DNA of 64,000 bases from Methylothermaceae bacteria B42 (GCA_001566965.1 LSNW01000007.1:92146-156145), one strand, 5' to 3'; positions 27,662 to 38,260 are shown, numbered from the stretch's first letter. A program made the numbers and translations. Notes: a model not told the origin generated them from the sequence alone.

Positions 27662-28663
27662 ATGATGAACATTATACCTCAAGCCACCCCCAAACTTGCC
27701 TGGCAGCAATCCCTGTCCCAGGCATTCACCCGCCCCCAGCAATTGCTCTCCTATTTGGATTTGCCCCTGGAGCTAGCTTCCAAGGATGCTTCGAGGGATT
27801 TTCCATTTCGTGTCACCCGAAGTTACGCTGCCCGAATGCTGCCGAAGGACCCTGATGATCCTTTACTGAGACAAGTCCTGCCTCTGGACGAAGAGATGCG
27901 GCCCATGCCGGGATTTAGTACAGACCCGGTAGGTGATCTTCAGGCACAAGTCACTCCAGGCCTGCTCCACAAATACCAAGGACGGGTGCTATTGCTCGTT
28001 ACCGGCGCCTGTGCAATCCATTGCCGCTACTGTTTTCGCCGCCATTTCAGCTACGGAGACAGCCAATTGACCAGCAACCGGCAAACCCGAGCATTGGCCT
28101 ATATTGCCGCTGACACTACTATTCAGGAGGTGATTTTAAGTGGCGGGGATCCGCTCATATTAACGGACGACAAGCTTCGAGTCCTCATTAGCAAACTTGC
28201 CGGGATTACCCATGTGCGGCGGTTTCGTATCCACACCCGCCTTCCCGTTGTCTTGCCCAACCGAGTCGATGACTCACTCTTGGCAACCTTGACCAGTACC
28301 AGGGTGCAACCTGTAATCGTTATCCACGCAAACCACGCCAACGAAATCAACGATGAGGTTTCCCATGCCATTGCGCTCTTGAAACAACGAGGCATTACCG
28401 TGTTTAATCAAAGCGTTTTGCTTCGGGGTGTCAATGACACCGTTCAGGATCAGATGGATTTACAGGAGAATTTATTTGCGGCAGGCGCCTTGCCTTATTA
28501 CTTACATCTGTTAGATCCAACCGTGGGCACGGCACACTTTAATGTTCCTGAATCCACTGCATTAGCCATCTATGATCAAATGCGAAGGCAGCTGCCAGGC
28601 TACTTAGTGCCGAAGCTGGTCCGCGAACAGCCTAAAAAACCCTATAAAACCCTCATAAAATAA
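27662..28663 (+). CDS. epmB: EF-P lysine 2,3-aminomutase EpmB (YjeK)
   Basis: This 333-residue radical SAM enzyme makes (R)-beta-lysine for EpmA. The radical SAM cluster motif is [13 protein letters not shown] (CxxxCxxC) near residue 117. The KamA-type sequence [10 protein letters not shown] follows, and the PLP lysine is likely in the C-terminal VPKLVREQP segment. It is shorter than clostridial lysine 2,3-aminomutase, as EpmB is. No ribosome binding site is obvious before the ATG at 27662, and a second ATG follows directly at 27665. Confidence 0.95.
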   Translation: MMNIIPQATPKLAWQQSLSQAFTRPQQLLSYLDLPLELASKDASRDFPFRVTRSYAARMLPKDPDDPLLRQVLPLDEEMRPMPGFSTDPVGDLQAQVTPGLLHKYQGRVLLLVTGACAIHCRYCFRRHFSYGDSQLTSNRQTRALAYIAADTTIQEVILSGGDPLILTDDKLRVLISKLAGITHVRRFRIHTRLPVVLPNRVDDSLLATLTSTRVQPVIVIHANHANEINDEVSHAIALLKQRGITVFNQSVLLRGVNDTVQDQMDLQENLFAAGALPYYLHLLDPTVGTAHFNVPESTALAIYDQMRRQLPGYLVPKLVREQPKKPYKTLIK

Positions 28664-28716
28664 TACTTTAAATTCAATAAGTTACAACTTTAAAAAAAGT
28701 AAACTGCGATCTGGTG

Positions 28717-28745
28717 TTGAATTTTTTACCAATCTTCGATATAAC
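28717..28745 (+). promoter_or_regulatory. Promoter of the small lipoprotein gene
   Basis: TTGAAT at 28717-28722 and TATAAC at 28740-28745 are separated by 17 bases, each close to the sigma-70 consensus. Transcription would begin near 28752, about 54 bases before the lipoprotein ATG. Confidence 0.65.
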
Positions 28746-28805
28746 ACAAGACGTGCATTAAGCACCCATAACAAATATTCACTATTATGTGACGAGGAGG
28801 AAAAC

Positions 28806-28934
28806 ATGAAGAAAGTTTTAGGTATTCTGGCAATCGTGTTGGCTACATTGAGCATGGTCGGCTGCGGAAACTCTCCAGATGGGGACAAGCAACGCCTCTC
28901 CAGCAACACTGAATCCCCCAAGGTTATCGGCTAA
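28806..28934 (+). CDS. Small predicted lipoprotein, 42 residues
   Basis: This short gene encodes 42 residues. The signal sequence MKKVLGILAIVLATLSMVGC has a lipobox (MVGC) with the lipidated cysteine at position 20. The mature part is only about 23 residues, polar and without recognised motifs (GNSPDGDKQRLSSN and a short tail). GAGGAGG at 28794-28800 is well placed before the ATG, and the gene has its own promoter (28717-28745) and terminator (28983-29009). It resembles entericidin-size or LptM-like small lipoproteins in form only; I do not recognise a family. Confidence 0.72.
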   Translation: MKKVLGILAIVLATLSMVGCGNSPDGDKQRLSSNTESPKVIG

Positions 28935-28982
28935 TTTAGTCAACACTCACTTACTACAACAATAATAAATATCGTTTTTTAG

Positions 28983-29009
28983 AGCCTGAACACCAGTTCA
29001 GGCTTTTTT
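28983..29009 (+). terminator. Rho-independent terminator after the small lipoprotein gene
   Basis: A 9-base stem, AGCCTGAAC paired with GTTCAGGCT, has a 4-base loop and is followed by six T. It lies 48 bases after the lipoprotein stop and separates that gene from gshA. Confidence 0.88.
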
Positions 29010-29010
29010 A

Positions 29011-29037
29011 TTGCCACCACCTTCGATCGCTTATAAT
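29011..29037 (+). promoter_or_regulatory. gshA: Probable promoter of gshA
   Basis: A perfect TATAAT lies at 29032-29037. TTGCCA at 29011-29016 is the best -35 candidate, but the spacer is only 15 bases. Transcription would start near 29044, about 32 bases before the gshA start. Confidence 0.5.
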
Positions 29038-29075
29038 GGATGGAACATAGCCCTCTCAAGTGAAGGATCCTGCCA

Positions 29076-30668
29076 TTGACCTCCAGCACACTGCAATTAC
29101 GACTCAAACGCTTGGTTAAACAAGGAAATTACAAACTCCTGAGCCAAGGGTTAAAAGGCTTGGAAAAAGAAAGCCTTAGAATAACTACCGAAGGCCGCAT
29201 TGCTGAAACACCGCATTTCCCCTCCCTGGGATCGGCTCTGACCCATCCTTATATCACCACCGATTATTCCGAAGCCCTGCTGGAATTTATCACGCCACCC
29301 TACGCAAATAACCCTCAAGTCCTCACCTTTTTGACAGACATTCACCGCTTTGTTTACAGCCAACTCCCCAACGATGAACTATTACTGGCTACCAGCATGC
29401 CCTGCGGTTTCCAGAGTGATGAAGATATCCCCATCGCCCAATATGGCGAATCGAATATCGGCAAAATGAAAACCATCTACCGCATTGGCCTGGCTTATCG
29501 GTATGGCCGGGCCATGCAAGCCATTGCCGGGATCCATTTTAATTTCTCGATCAGCCAGGCGCTGTGGCCGCAACTCCATGAAGCTTTCCAAACCAGGCAA
29601 CCCCTGCCAGACTTCCAGTCCCATGCCTATTTTGCCTTGATTCGTAATGTTCAACGCTATGGCTGGCTCCTTCTTTACTTATTCGGCGCTTCACCGGCTG
29701 TCTGCCGGAGTTTTCTTGAATGCAGGGGGGAAATTCCACCGCAATTTTCCCAATTAACCCCCAATACTTTTTATGCCCCCTACGCTACCTCGCTGAGAAT
29801 GAGTGATATCGGCTACAAAAACAAAACCCAGTCCACGCTGCATATTTCCCTAAACAACCTGGATGACTATGTTCAAAGCCTTTGCCACGCCATAGAAACA
29901 CCTCACCCACCATATGAGGCAATTGGCGTGAAGGTGGATGGTCAATATCGGCAACTGAATGCCAATATTTTGCAAATCGAAAATGAATATTACAGTTCCA
30001 TACGCCCCAAACAGATAACCCGTAGTGGCGAAAAACCAACCTATGCTCTCAAAAGGCGCGGCGTTCGCTATGTGGAAGTCAGAGCACTAGACCTCAACCC
30101 TTTTGAACCTTTGGGCATCAGTCTCACACAACTGTATTTTTTGGAACTCTTCCTTTGGTATTGCTTGATTGAGGCCAGCCCACCCATGAGCCAACAAGAC
30201 TTTGTGATTACCCAAAAAAACTTTTTGGCCACCGCATACCGTGGCCGCGATCCTCAACTGACCTTGACCAAGGAAAATCAACCCACGCCTTTGAAAACAT
30301 GGGCAGCCGAGTTACTTGATGCAATGAAGCCACTGGCTACCCTCATGGATCAAGCAGGACAAACCGCTGATTTCGAGGAATGTTTGGCGCTGCAAAAAGA
30401 AAAAGTCATCAATTCCCAACTAACTCCTTCTGCCCAAATGCTCAAAGAAATGCGCACTAACAAGGAATCTTTTGCTGGATTCGCGCTCCGAAAATCCAAA
30501 GAGCATGCTGAATACTTCCGCACCAGCCCATTGCCAAACGAGAAAATGACATGGTTTCAAAAAAATGCCCAGGAATCCTTGGAGGTACAACGAAATATTG
30601 AGGCTTCCGATAATATTGGATTCGAGGAATTTTTACGGCGCTATTTTGCTCAAACCTGTAACAGCTGA
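29076..30668 (+). CDS. gshA: Glutamate-cysteine ligase
   Basis: This 530-residue enzyme makes gamma-glutamylcysteine, the first step of glutathione synthesis, in the cytoplasm. It belongs to the proteobacterial GshA family: GLEKESLRITTEGRI near residue 27, YITTDYSEALLEFITPP, and IGVKVDGQYRQLN. The start is TTG at 29076, supported by AAGGA at 29063-29067 eight bases upstream and by the absence of any ATG near the family's normal N-terminus. gshB is not in the window. cysH follows 60 bases downstream. Confidence 0.95.
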   Translation: MTSSTLQLRLKRLVKQGNYKLLSQGLKGLEKESLRITTEGRIAETPHFPSLGSALTHPYITTDYSEALLEFITPPYANNPQVLTFLTDIHRFVYSQLPNDELLLATSMPCGFQSDEDIPIAQYGESNIGKMKTIYRIGLAYRYGRAMQAIAGIHFNFSISQALWPQLHEAFQTRQPLPDFQSHAYFALIRNVQRYGWLLLYLFGASPAVCRSFLECRGEIPPQFSQLTPNTFYAPYATSLRMSDIGYKNKTQSTLHISLNNLDDYVQSLCHAIETPHPPYEAIGVKVDGQYRQLNANILQIENEYYSSIRPKQITRSGEKPTYALKRRGVRYVEVRALDLNPFEPLGISLTQLYFLELFLWYCLIEASPPMSQQDFVITQKNFLATAYRGRDPQLTLTKENQPTPLKTWAAELLDAMKPLATLMDQAGQTADFEECLALQKEKVINSQLTPSAQMLKEMRTNKESFAGFALRKSKEHAEYFRTSPLPNEKMTWFQKNAQESLEVQRNIEASDNIGFEEFLRRYFAQTCNS

Positions 30669-30728
30669 TTGACAGAAGATATGGGACAATGAAAAGACTT
30701 TTCCAACTAAAGCAATAAACGCACCACC

Positions 30729-31445
30729 ATGTCCAAATACGACTTAAACCATTGGCAACAAGCTCTGGCCGGTAAAAAACCACCCGCGATTCTCAAAAAT
30801 GCACTGGCGCATTTCGATGCCATTGCCATCGCATTCAGCGGTGCCGAAGACGTGGTTCTCATCGATATGGCCAGCAAGATCAGAGAAGGCCTTCAAGTAT
30901 TCACTCTGGACACAGGCCGGCTACACTCAGAAACCTATGAGTTCATCGAAAAGGTACGAAATCATTATCCTATTGCATTAGAAATTCTCTCGCCCGATAC
31001 GAAAGCTGTCCAAGATTTAGTTTCCCAAAAAGGACTGTTCAGTTTCTACCGCGATGGTCATCAAGAATGTTGCGGCATTCGTAAAGTGGAACCACTCAAA
31101 CGGAAACTGAAGACACTAGATGCCTGGATCACCGGCCAACGCCGCGATCAAAACCTAGACACCCGGGAAGCTTTGGCGGAGGTAGAATTAGACACCGCAT
31201 TTGCAGGACGCAGTGGCCAATTGGTTAAATTCAATCCCTTGGCAAATTGGACATCCGCACAAGTATGGGATTATATCGAGGCTTATCAAGTCCCCTACAA
31301 CGAATTACATCGCCATGGGTACCGGAGCATCGGGTGCCAACCCTGCACACGACCTACCCTGCCCCATCAACACGAACGTGAGGGCAGGTGGTGGTGGGAA
31401 GATGCCGCCAAAAAGGAATGCGGCATTCATCGCAAGCCCGAATAA
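30729..31445 (+). CDS. cysH: Assimilatory adenylylsulfate (APS) reductase, CysH family
   Basis: This 238-residue enzyme reduces activated sulfate to sulfite. The Fe-S form is shown by C114-C115 ([11 protein letters not shown]) and C203-x2-C206 (GCQPCTRP), the four cluster ligands that distinguish APS reductases from PAPS-type E. coli CysH. The catalytic cysteine is C231 in KECGIH. The SGAEDVVL loop near residue 37 is the PP-motif. cysB lies next door on the other strand, so sulfur-limitation control by CysB is likely. The sulfate-activating genes are not in the window. Confidence 0.94.
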   Translation: MSKYDLNHWQQALAGKKPPAILKNALAHFDAIAIAFSGAEDVVLIDMASKIREGLQVFTLDTGRLHSETYEFIEKVRNHYPIALEILSPDTKAVQDLVSQKGLFSFYRDGHQECCGIRKVEPLKRKLKTLDAWITGQRRDQNLDTREALAEVELDTAFAGRSGQLVKFNPLANWTSAQVWDYIEAYQVPYNELHRHGYRSIGCQPCTRPTLPHQHEREGRWWWEDAAKKECGIHRKPE

Positions 31446-31463
31446 AATTCTATCTTATAGGGC

Positions 31464-31554
31464 ATGGATAGGTTTTTGGGAATGTTGGCGGCCTAGACGA
31501 ACGTCATCAAGCCCTCAGGAAGGTGTTTACGGCGTTTCCCAAAAATCGATCCAT
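31464..31554. repeat. Inverted-repeat element, copy B
   Basis: Nearly perfect 19-base arms (31464-31482 and 31536-31554, 17 of 19 pairs) enclose 53 bases between cysH and cysB. The core, read on the minus strand at 31534-31508, matches copy A (18091-18117) at 21 of 27 positions. The arms differ from those of copy A, so only the core and the fold are shared. Confidence 0.6.
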
Positions 31555-31566
31555 ATCCCTCCACCG

Positions 31567-32541
31567 CTAATGGCAAGGAAGTTCTAGATCTTTAAACAAA
31601 TTATCGATCTCTTTCTTGTCTCGTAATTTGATCGCTTCCTCGACTACACTTCGAGTTAAATGGGGCGCGAAAAGCTCAATAAAATCAAAAATAAATCCCC
31701 GCACAAACATGTCCCTGCGAAGACCTATTTTAGTGATGCTATTTCCAAATAAATGGCTGGCATCAAGCGCCACCAAATCTTGATCGGTTTTCGGATCGTA
31801 CGCCATTTTGGCCACAATCCCGACCCCCAAGCCTAATCGCACATAGGTTTTGATAACATCGGAATCCACCGCGGTCAACGCGACTTGAGGATGTAAATTT
31901 TCCCTGGCGAAAGCCTCATCAAGCTTTGAGCGACCGGTAAACCCAAAAACATAGGTAATTAATGGAAACGCTGCAATATCTTGGATTGTCAGCGGCTGGT
32001 TATCAATCAAGGGATGCCCCAAAGGGACGAGTATGCAACGGTTCCATTGGTAGCACGGAAGCATAATCAAGTTTTCAAATAACTCCATTGCTTCAGTTGC
32101 AATCGCAATATCTGCAACCCCCCGGGATGCCAAATCAGAAATCTGCACAGGCGTCCCCTGATGCATGGTAAGAGTAACCTCAGGGTAACTGGCCATGAAT
32201 TTTTGTACCACCGAAGGTAACGCATAGCGCGCTTGGGTATGGGTGGTAGCAATGGATAAAGCGCCTTTGCGTTCATCGCGAAATTCTTCTGCAATCCGCT
32301 TGATGCTTTCTGCCTTGTCTAAAATTTGCCCGGCGAGCTCTATAATTTGTTTACCTGCTGGCGTAATCTCGGTTAGTTGCTTACCATTGCGGGCGAAGAC
32401 AGGGATACCAAGTTCGTCCTCGAGTAAGCGAATTTGCTTGCTTATGCCGGGTTGTGAGGTAAACAGACTTTCTGCCGTTGCAGAGACGTTGAGGTCATGG
32501 TGAGCAACCTCCCATATATAACGTAATTGTTGCAGCTTCAT
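31567..32541 (-). CDS. cysB: LysR-type regulator CysB
   Basis: This 324-residue protein is the cysteine-regulon activator. The N-terminal winged helix is family-specific: MKLQQLRYIWEVAHHDLNVS then SQPGISKQIRLLEDELG. The effector domain starts with ALSIATTHTQARYALP, with the TTHTQAR residues that bind N-acetylserine or sulfate in CysB and Cbl. Its place between cysH and a TauE/SafE permease supports CysB rather than another LysR regulator; Cbl is the alternative. It probably controls cysH and perhaps itself. Confidence 0.93.
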   Translation of the reverse strand: MKLQQLRYIWEVAHHDLNVSATAESLFTSQPGISKQIRLLEDELGIPVFARNGKQLTEITPAGKQIIELAGQILDKAESIKRIAEEFRDERKGALSIATTHTQARYALPSVVQKFMASYPEVTLTMHQGTPVQISDLASRGVADIAIATEAMELFENLIMLPCYQWNRCILVPLGHPLIDNQPLTIQDIAAFPLITYVFGFTGRSKLDEAFARENLHPQVALTAVDSDVIKTYVRLGLGVGIVAKMAYDPKTDQDLVALDASHLFGNSITKIGLRRDMFVRGFIFDFIELFAPHLTRSVVEEAIKLRDKKEIDNLFKDLELPCH

Positions 32542-32649
32542 GAATTAATAATTTTATATTCCCAATATGAATAGAAATAGGATCTTTTATTCTTTTAAAT
32601 TATAAGTATTCTTTGTGATAATGCAAGGTAAATTATTCTGGAAGTTGCG

Positions 32650-33483
32650 TTGGATTTACTCCATATTCTGACTGGCGCCCTGGTTGGATTTATTATTGGT
32701 CTGACAGGAGTAGGCGGCGGTTCGCTCATGACCCCTATCCTCATTTTAGGGTTTCAAATAAACCCCGCCATTGCTGTTGGTACAGACCTTCTTTATGCTG
32801 CACTGACCAAATCCAATGGCATGTTTTTCCACGCCCGCCAAAAAACCATCGACTGGAATGTGGTTTTATATTTAGGCTTGGGTAGCATTCCAAGCTCTCT
32901 ATTAACTATTTTGTTAATCCACCGATTAAAAACTGCTGGCTACAATTATGAATCATTGATGACCACAGTTTTGGGCTGTATGTTGATCCTTACTTCCCTG
33001 GTTGTCTTTAGTAGAAACAAACTACTTCGTTACCTTCATCGTGGCTTACAAAACCAAAACTCGGTCATTTATCAGCTAAGAAACCTCCGCGGTGGTATTA
33101 CATGGATTGCCGGTTTAGGTTTAGGGTTTTTAGTAACCATGTCATCTGTAGGTGCCGGCGCCATTGGTACTGCATTATTGTTTCTTTTATACCCTTATAA
33201 AACCACAGTACAGATAGTCGGAACTGATCTAGCCCACGCGGTCCCATTGACAGCCATTGCCGGCATTGGCCATTGGCAAATAGGTACCGTTGATTTCTTG
33301 CTTCTAGCTGGCCTCTTAGTTGGAGGTTTACCAGCTATTTTTGTTGGCAGTATGCTAGGCAAACGTATCCCTGATAAGTTGCTCCGGCCCCTCGTTGCCT
33401 CTATTTTGTTGATTTTAGGCATCAGATTCAGTTTACAAGATTGGGTCTGCTATAATTGTCTGCTTCAATTGTTCAACTTTTAG
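32650..33483 (+). CDS. TauE/SafE (TSUP)-family membrane permease
   Basis: This 277-residue protein is mostly hydrophobic, with about eight membrane segments. It has the two family repeats: [19 protein letters not shown] near residues 13-31, and [16 protein letters not shown] near 160. TSUP proteins carry sulfite, sulfonates, thiosulfate or related anions. Its position next to cysB and cysH suggests a sulfur oxyanion. The start is TTG at 32650, and the 108-base cysB-permease gap must hold both promoters. Confidence 0.88.
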   Translation: MDLLHILTGALVGFIIGLTGVGGGSLMTPILILGFQINPAIAVGTDLLYAALTKSNGMFFHARQKTIDWNVVLYLGLGSIPSSLLTILLIHRLKTAGYNYESLMTTVLGCMLILTSLVVFSRNKLLRYLHRGLQNQNSVIYQLRNLRGGITWIAGLGLGFLVTMSSVGAGAIGTALLFLLYPYKTTVQIVGTDLAHAVPLTAIAGIGHWQIGTVDFLLLAGLLVGGLPAIFVGSMLGKRIPDKLLRPLVASILLILGIRFSLQDWVCYNCLLQLFNF

Positions 33484-33493
33484 GATCAGTGCC

Positions 33494-33823
33494 ATGGCAT
33501 TTGTCATTACTGAAAACTGCATAAACTGTAAATATACCGATTGCGTTGATGTGTGCCCTGTCGATTGCTTCCATGAAGGCCCTAACATGCTGGTCATTGA
33601 TCCAGACGAATGCATCGACTGCACCCTTTGTGAACCTGAATGTCCCGCCAACGCAATTTTTTCTGAAGACGAAGTACCCAAGAATCAACAGGTATTCATT
33701 GAATTAAACGCCGAGCTATCCAAATCGTGGCCCGTGATTACTGAGGTAAAAGATCCATTGCCTGATGCTGACGATTGGAACGGAAAAGAAGGAAAGTTAG
33801 AATTACTAAAAAAAGAATGGTAA
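33494..33823 (+). CDS. fdxA: Seven-iron ferredoxin FdxA
   Basis: This 109-residue ferredoxin binds one 3Fe-4S and one 4Fe-4S cluster. The first motif is [19 protein letters not shown] and the second is [18 protein letters not shown], with a C-terminal extension ([12 protein letters not shown]) typical of Azotobacter FdI-type ferredoxins. It is a low-potential electron carrier; the fpr gene at 59248-60009 is a plausible partner. It starts 10 bases after the permease, so may share its transcript. Confidence 0.96.
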   Translation: MAFVITENCINCKYTDCVDVCPVDCFHEGPNMLVIDPDECIDCTLCEPECPANAIFSEDEVPKNQQVFIELNAELSKSWPVITEVKDPLPDADDWNGKEGKLELLKKEW

Positions 33824-33846
33824 GTAAGGGCTATAGATAAACCTAC

Positions 33847-33870
33847 AAAAAAGCCGGGGAATCCCCGGCT
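33847..33870 (-). terminator. Rho-independent terminator of the ribosomal operon
   Basis: A symmetric stem, AGCCGGGGA/TCCCCGGCT around one base, spans 33852-33870. On the minus strand it runs into six T (33852-33847). It starts four bases after the rplQ stop, so it ends the long ribosomal protein transcript. The plus-strand tail is weaker, but it may also stop fdxA transcription. Confidence 0.88.
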
Positions 33871-33874
33871 TTAT

Positions 33875-34252
33875 CTACTCTTCGTCTGCCTCGGTGGGCC
33901 GATCAACCAATTCTATATAAGCTATCGGGGCAGCATCTCCAGCACGAAATCCGCATTTCAAAATCCGCAGATAACCACCTGGGCGCTCTTTATATCTTGG
34001 TCCAAGATCCTCGAATAACTTTGTAACGGCTTCTTTATCACGCAAACGAGCAAAAGCCAAGCGTCGCCTACTCGTGGTGTCTTCCTTAGCCATAGTGATC
34101 AGCGGTTCAGCAACCCGGCGCAATTCCTTTGCCTTGGGTAAAGTCGTTTTAATTAATTCATGACGAAACAAAGAAGCTGCCATATTACGAAACATCGCTT
34201 GCCTATGACTGCTTGTACGATTGAGATGCCTTCCTGATTTACGGTGACGCAT
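33875..34252 (-). CDS. rplQ: Ribosomal protein bL17
   Basis: This 125-residue protein starts [20 protein letters not shown], the conserved bL17 N-terminus, and keeps the [25 protein letters not shown] block. The tail is acidic (TEADEE). It is the last gene of the alpha operon, 26 bases after rpoA, and is followed directly by a terminator. Confidence 0.97.
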   Translation of the reverse strand: MRHRKSGRHLNRTSSHRQAMFRNMAASLFRHELIKTTLPKAKELRRVAEPLITMAKEDTTSRRRLAFARLRDKEAVTKLFEDLGPRYKERPGGYLRILKCGFRAGDAAPIAYIELVDRPTEADEE

Positions 34253-34278
34253 TCCTATACCCTATATTCAAAAAATGT

Positions 34279-35301
34279 TTAAGAAGCTTTTGCCTGATTC
34301 TCTTTTTTACTCTCTTCGGGACGCTTGAGATCTTCAGGTGGCCATCCTTCCAATTTCATACCTAACGACAATCCCTTGGATGCCAAAACGTCCTTGATTT
34401 CGGTCAAAGATTTCTTCCCGAGATTTGGCGTCTTCAACAACTCTACTTCAGTTCGTTGTACAAGGTCGCCAATATAAAAGATATTTTCAGCCTTTAGACA
34501 ATTTGCAGAACGTACGGTTAACTCCAGATCATCAACCGGACGAAGCAAAATTGGGGAAAATTTCTGTTCTTTTTCCTTCGGTTCTTCCCTTTGCTCTTCC
34601 TGCAAATCCACAAAAACAGTTAAATGATCTCGCAGGATCGTTGCCGCTTGCTTAATGCAATCTTCTGGATCTACCGTGCCATTTGTTTCTAATTCAATAA
34701 TGAGACGGTCTAAATCGGTGCGCTGATCAACGCGCGTACTTTCGACGCGATAAGTTACTTTCCTAATAGGACTAAACGATGCATCTAACCGCAATGTTCC
34801 AATGGTATGATCTTCTTCTAGCCCTTGTCGTGTCGTTGCTGGCTGATATCCCCTTCCTTTTTCAATTTTCAGGGTCATATTTAACTCACCAACCTCAGAA
34901 AGATTGGCGATCACCAAATCCGGGTTGACGATTTCAACGTCGTGGGATACTTCTATGTCATTCGCTAAAACAGGGCCGGGACCTTTTTTACTCAACTTAA
35001 GTTCCGCAATATCGCCATGATGCAAAATCACAGCCAATTGCTTCAAGTTCAATAAGATATCTATAACATCTTCTTGAACCCCTTCTATAGACATATATTC
35101 GTGAAGAACATTATCTATGCGGGCCTCAGTCACAGCGCTTCCAGGTATGGAGGATAATAGCACTCGACGCAACGCATTACCCAAAGTATGGCCATAACCA
35201 CGCTCTAGAGGTTCAATAGAAACTTTAGAACGATTTTGCTCTTTTTCAGTTTCAATACTGACTATACGTGGCTTATGGGTATTTAATAAAAGATCAATCA
35301 T
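34279..35301 (-). CDS. rpoA: RNA polymerase alpha subunit
   Basis: This 340-residue subunit has an N-terminal assembly domain ([22 protein letters not shown]) and the C-terminal DNA- and activator-binding domain ([19 protein letters not shown], then [13 protein letters not shown]). The tail is longer than in E. coli (329 residues) and rich in Lys and Glu. It lies 24 bases after rpsD, in the usual alpha operon order. Confidence 0.98.
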   Translation of the reverse strand: MIDLLLNTHKPRIVSIETEKEQNRSKVSIEPLERGYGHTLGNALRRVLLSSIPGSAVTEARIDNVLHEYMSIEGVQEDVIDILLNLKQLAVILHHGDIAELKLSKKGPGPVLANDIEVSHDVEIVNPDLVIANLSEVGELNMTLKIEKGRGYQPATTRQGLEEDHTIGTLRLDASFSPIRKVTYRVESTRVDQRTDLDRLIIELETNGTVDPEDCIKQAATILRDHLTVFVDLQEEQREEPKEKEQKFSPILLRPVDDLELTVRSANCLKAENIFYIGDLVQRTEVELLKTPNLGKKSLTEIKDVLASKGLSLGMKLEGWPPEDLKRPEESKKENQAKAS

Positions 35302-35325
35302 TTTTGCGCTACCAAGATACCTTAC

Positions 35326-35949
35326 TTATTTAGAATATAACTCTACTACTAACTGCTCGTGGATATCTGACCCAAGATCCGCACGATCCGGAATCGACTT
35401 AAACAATCCTTTCATATTCTTAATATCCACTTCTACCCATGAAGGCATACCATACTGTTCTGCAACCGTGAGTGCATCCTGGATTCGTTGTTGCTTTTTA
35501 GCTTTTTCTCTAACTGCCACTTCATCCCCTGGCGTAACTTGGTATGAAGGGATATTGACCACCTTCCCATTTACTTCTATCGCTTTATGTCCCACCAATT
35601 GCCGGGCTTCGATTCGGGTAGAAGCAAACCCCATTCGATAGACTACGTTATCTAAACGGCTCTCTAATAAAAACAAAAGGTTTTCGCCGGTTGAACCCTT
35701 TTGGCGTGCAGCTTTTTTATAATAATTTCTAAATTGCTTTTCCAAAACGCCATAGATACGCCGTATTTTTTGCTTTTCTCTAAGCTGTAACGCATAGTTG
35801 GACAATCTGGCACGGCGTCTTTGTCCATGCTGTCCTGGTGGCTGATCTAATTTACATTTGCCTTCGAGTGACTTCCCGCGGCTTTTAAGAAAAAGGTCAG
35901 TACCTTCACGTCGTGCTAATTTGCAACGCGGTCCTAAATATCTTGCCAT
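35326..35949 (-). CDS. rpsD: Ribosomal protein uS4
   Basis: This 207-residue protein begins [19 protein letters not shown] and has the S4 RNA-binding domain ([27 protein letters not shown]). uS4 nucleates 30S assembly and in E. coli represses the alpha operon. No space for the known alpha leader pseudoknot is obvious before rpsM here. It lies 13 bases after rpsK. Confidence 0.98.
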   Translation of the reverse strand: MARYLGPRCKLARREGTDLFLKSRGKSLEGKCKLDQPPGQHGQRRRARLSNYALQLREKQKIRRIYGVLEKQFRNYYKKAARQKGSTGENLLFLLESRLDNVVYRMGFASTRIEARQLVGHKAIEVNGKVVNIPSYQVTPGDEVAVREKAKKQQRIQDALTVAEQYGMPSWVEVDIKNMKGLFKSIPDRADLGSDIHEQLVVELYSK

Positions 35950-35962
35950 CTACAAATCTCCT

Positions 35963-36349
35963 TTAAACGCGACGCTTTTTGGGTGGTCGACAACCATTAT
36001 GTGGAATAGGGGTAACATCAGCTATCTGTACAATTCGAAACCCCAGGTTGTGCAATGACCTCACCGCCGATTCCCTGCCAGGACCAGGTCCTTTAATTAG
36101 TACATCGAGATTTTTCATCCCGTATTCTTTAACTACGTTACCGGCCTTTTCCGCAGCTACTTGCGCGGCGAATGGTGTGCTTTTCCTTGAACCTTTAAAT
36201 CCGCTACCGCCAGCGGATGCCCACGCTAAGGTGTTTCCCTTGCGGTCAGTAATGGTAATGATGGTATTATTAAATGAAGCGTGGATATGAACCACGCCAT
36301 CAGAGATTTCTCTCTTGATCTTTTTACGAGTACGACTAGGCGTCGCCAT
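35963..36349 (-). CDS. rpsK: Ribosomal protein uS11
   Basis: This 128-residue protein carries [39 protein letters not shown] and the C-terminal [13 protein letters not shown]. It belongs to the platform of the 30S subunit. It lies 39 bases after rpsM. Confidence 0.98.
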   Translation of the reverse strand: MATPSRTRKKIKREISDGVVHIHASFNNTIITITDRKGNTLAWASAGGSGFKGSRKSTPFAAQVAAEKAGNVVKEYGMKNLDVLIKGPGPGRESAVRSLHNLGFRIVQIADVTPIPHNGCRPPKKRRV

Positions 36350-36388
36350 TGGTTACCTCTTTGTCTACAAATATAAAACTATCTAGCA

Positions 36389-36745
36389 TTATTTACGTAT
36401 TGGACGACGGGGGCCTTTGCGCGTTCTGGCATTCGTTCTAGTTCTTTGCCCACGCACTGGTAACCCACGTCTATGTCGAATTCCGCGATAACAACCCAAA
36501 TCCATCAAGCGTTTGATATTCATCGACACTTCACGACGCAAGTCACCTTCCACAGTGTAATTGCCTATCTCTGAACGTATCTGATCTACCTGTTCTTCGG
36601 TTAAATCCTTCACCTTGGTAGTGGGATCAATACCAACCTTTTGACAAATTTCGCTCGCCCTAGAGCGGCCAATACCATAAATCGCTGTCAGAGATATAAC
36701 AACATGCTTATGAGTGGGAATATTAACCCCTGCGATACGTGCCAT
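36389..36745 (-). CDS. rpsM: Ribosomal protein uS13
   Basis: This 118-residue protein begins [20 protein letters not shown] and has the C-terminal [19 protein letters not shown] tail that contacts tRNA. It sits in the 30S head. It is the first gene of the alpha operon in the E. coli sense and follows rpmJ by 28 bases. Confidence 0.98.
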   Translation of the reverse strand: MARIAGVNIPTHKHVVISLTAIYGIGRSRASEICQKVGIDPTTKVKDLTEEQVDQIRSEIGNYTVEGDLRREVSMNIKRLMDLGCYRGIRHRRGLPVRGQRTRTNARTRKGPRRPIRK

Positions 36746-36773
36746 TCACCTAGTCTCCACTTCGTGCTTCATA

Positions 36774-36887
36774 TTAACCTTGTCTTTGTTTATGTCTAGG
36801 CTCTTTGCAAATGATCCTTACAACGCCTTTACGTCTAATTACTTTGCAATTCCTGCATATACGCTTTACCGATGCTCTAACCTTCAT
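36774..36887 (-). CDS. rpmJ: Ribosomal protein bL36
   Basis: This 37-residue protein is the smallest of the 50S set. It begins [20 protein letters not shown]. The zinc ligands C11, C14, C27 and H32 are all kept, so it is the zinc-binding (C+) form. It lies between secY (18 bases) and rpsM (28 bases), the standard position. A second, zinc-independent paralogue may exist elsewhere but is not in this window. Confidence 0.97.
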   Translation of the reverse strand: MKVRASVKRICRNCKVIRRKGVVRIICKEPRHKQRQG

Positions 36888-36905
36888 TGTAATAACTCCT
36901 ATAGA

Positions 36906-38258
36906 TTATCTGGTGAGACCCGTATTTGGGGACGTTCTTCCCTTTAAATTTGCTTTCTTCATTAAGCCTTCATATTGTTGGGACATAAGATGGGTCTGTA
37001 ATTGAGACATAAAATCCATGACGACGACTACAATAATCAACAACGAAGTCCCACCAAAATAGAAAGGAACATTCCAATATAAGATCAAGAATTCAGGAAG
37101 CAAACAAACTGCCGTGATATAGATAGCACCAATAAGCGTTAAGCGCGTCATAACCGAATCAATATAACGTGCCGTTTGTATTCCAGGTCTAATCCCGGGA
37201 ATAAATGCTCCAGATTTCTTTAAATTTTCTGCTGTATCTTTTGCATTAAAGACAATCGCGGTATAGAAAAAGCAAAAGAAAATAATGGCAGTCGCGTAGA
37301 ACAAAACGTACAAAGGTTGTCCTGGGGATAATGATGTAGCCACGTCCTGCAGCCACTCCATCCCCTCCGCATTACCAAACCAACTGGCAATAGTTGCAGG
37401 GAAGAGAATGATACTAGATGCAAAAATAGGAGGAATCACACCTGCCATATTCAGCTTTAAGGGCAGAAAACTCCTATGCCCGCCATAGACTTGCCTGCCT
37501 ACCTGCCTTTTAGCGTAATGAATGGGAATTCTACGTTGGCCCTTTTCTACAAAAACAACAAATCCCGTGACAGCGATTGCCAGTGCGAAAAGAATCACAA
37601 CCGTAAGTGGATTCATTTCTCCAGTACGTGCTAATTCTAATGTTGCCGCAACCGCCGAAGGTAACCCAGCAACAATACCAGCAAAGATAATCATCGAGAT
37701 ACCATTACCGATACCTCGCTCTGTCACCTGTTCTCCCAACCACATTAAAAAGACAGTACCTGTCACCAAGGTAACAGCCGTGATAAATACAAATTGCGGC
37801 CCCGGATTAATAACGACAGGCAACCCACCAGCCGTTTGACTTTGCAAGGCAATAGCAACACCAATCGACTGAAAAGTGGCGAGCACAACGGTGCCATATC
37901 TTGTATATTGGGTAATTTTCCTTCGGCCGGACTCCCCTTCTTTTTTCATTTGCTCAAGCTTGGGAATCACTACCGTCAACAACTGGATGATAATTGACGC
38001 TGATATGTAGGGCATGATCCCCAGGGCAAAGATGCTCAATCTTTTTAGAGCGCCACCGGAGAACATGTTGAACATGTCTAAGATAGAGCCACCCTGTTGT
38101 TGGAACATTAGGGCCAACGCTTTAGGATCAATTCCCGGCACCGGTATATGAGCCCCTAAGCGATAAACAACTAGGGCACCAAGCAGAAAAAGTAACCTTT
38201 GCCGCAACTCAGTCAAATTACCAAAGCGGCTCATCATGGACGAAGCAGGCGTACTCAC
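36906..38258 (-). CDS. secY: Protein translocase subunit SecY
   Basis: This 450-residue inner membrane protein forms the Sec channel. About ten membrane segments are visible, with [13 protein letters not shown] near residue 36, [15 protein letters not shown] near 79 and the conserved [29 protein letters not shown] loop region near 340 (several of these residues are diagnostic). It follows rplO by 2 bases, the standard end of the spc operon. Confidence 0.98.
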   Translation of the reverse strand: MSTPASSMMSRFGNLTELRQRLLFLLGALVVYRLGAHIPVPGIDPKALALMFQQQGGSILDMFNMFSGGALKRLSIFALGIMPYISASIIIQLLTVVIPKLEQMKKEGESGRRKITQYTRYGTVVLATFQSIGVAIALQSQTAGGLPVVINPGPQFVFITAVTLVTGTVFLMWLGEQVTERGIGNGISMIIFAGIVAGLPSAVAATLELARTGEMNPLTVVILFALAIAVTGFVVFVEKGQRRIPIHYAKRQVGRQVYGGHRSFLPLKLNMAGVIPPIFASSIILFPATIASWFGNAEGMEWLQDVATSLSPGQPLYVLFYATAIIFFCFFYTAIVFNAKDTAENLKKSGAFIPGIRPGIQTARYIDSVMTRLTLIGAIYITAVCLLPEFLILYWNVPFYFGGTSLLIIVVVVMDFMSQLQTHLMSQQYEGLMKKANLKGRTSPNTGLTR

Positions 38259-38260
38259 AA

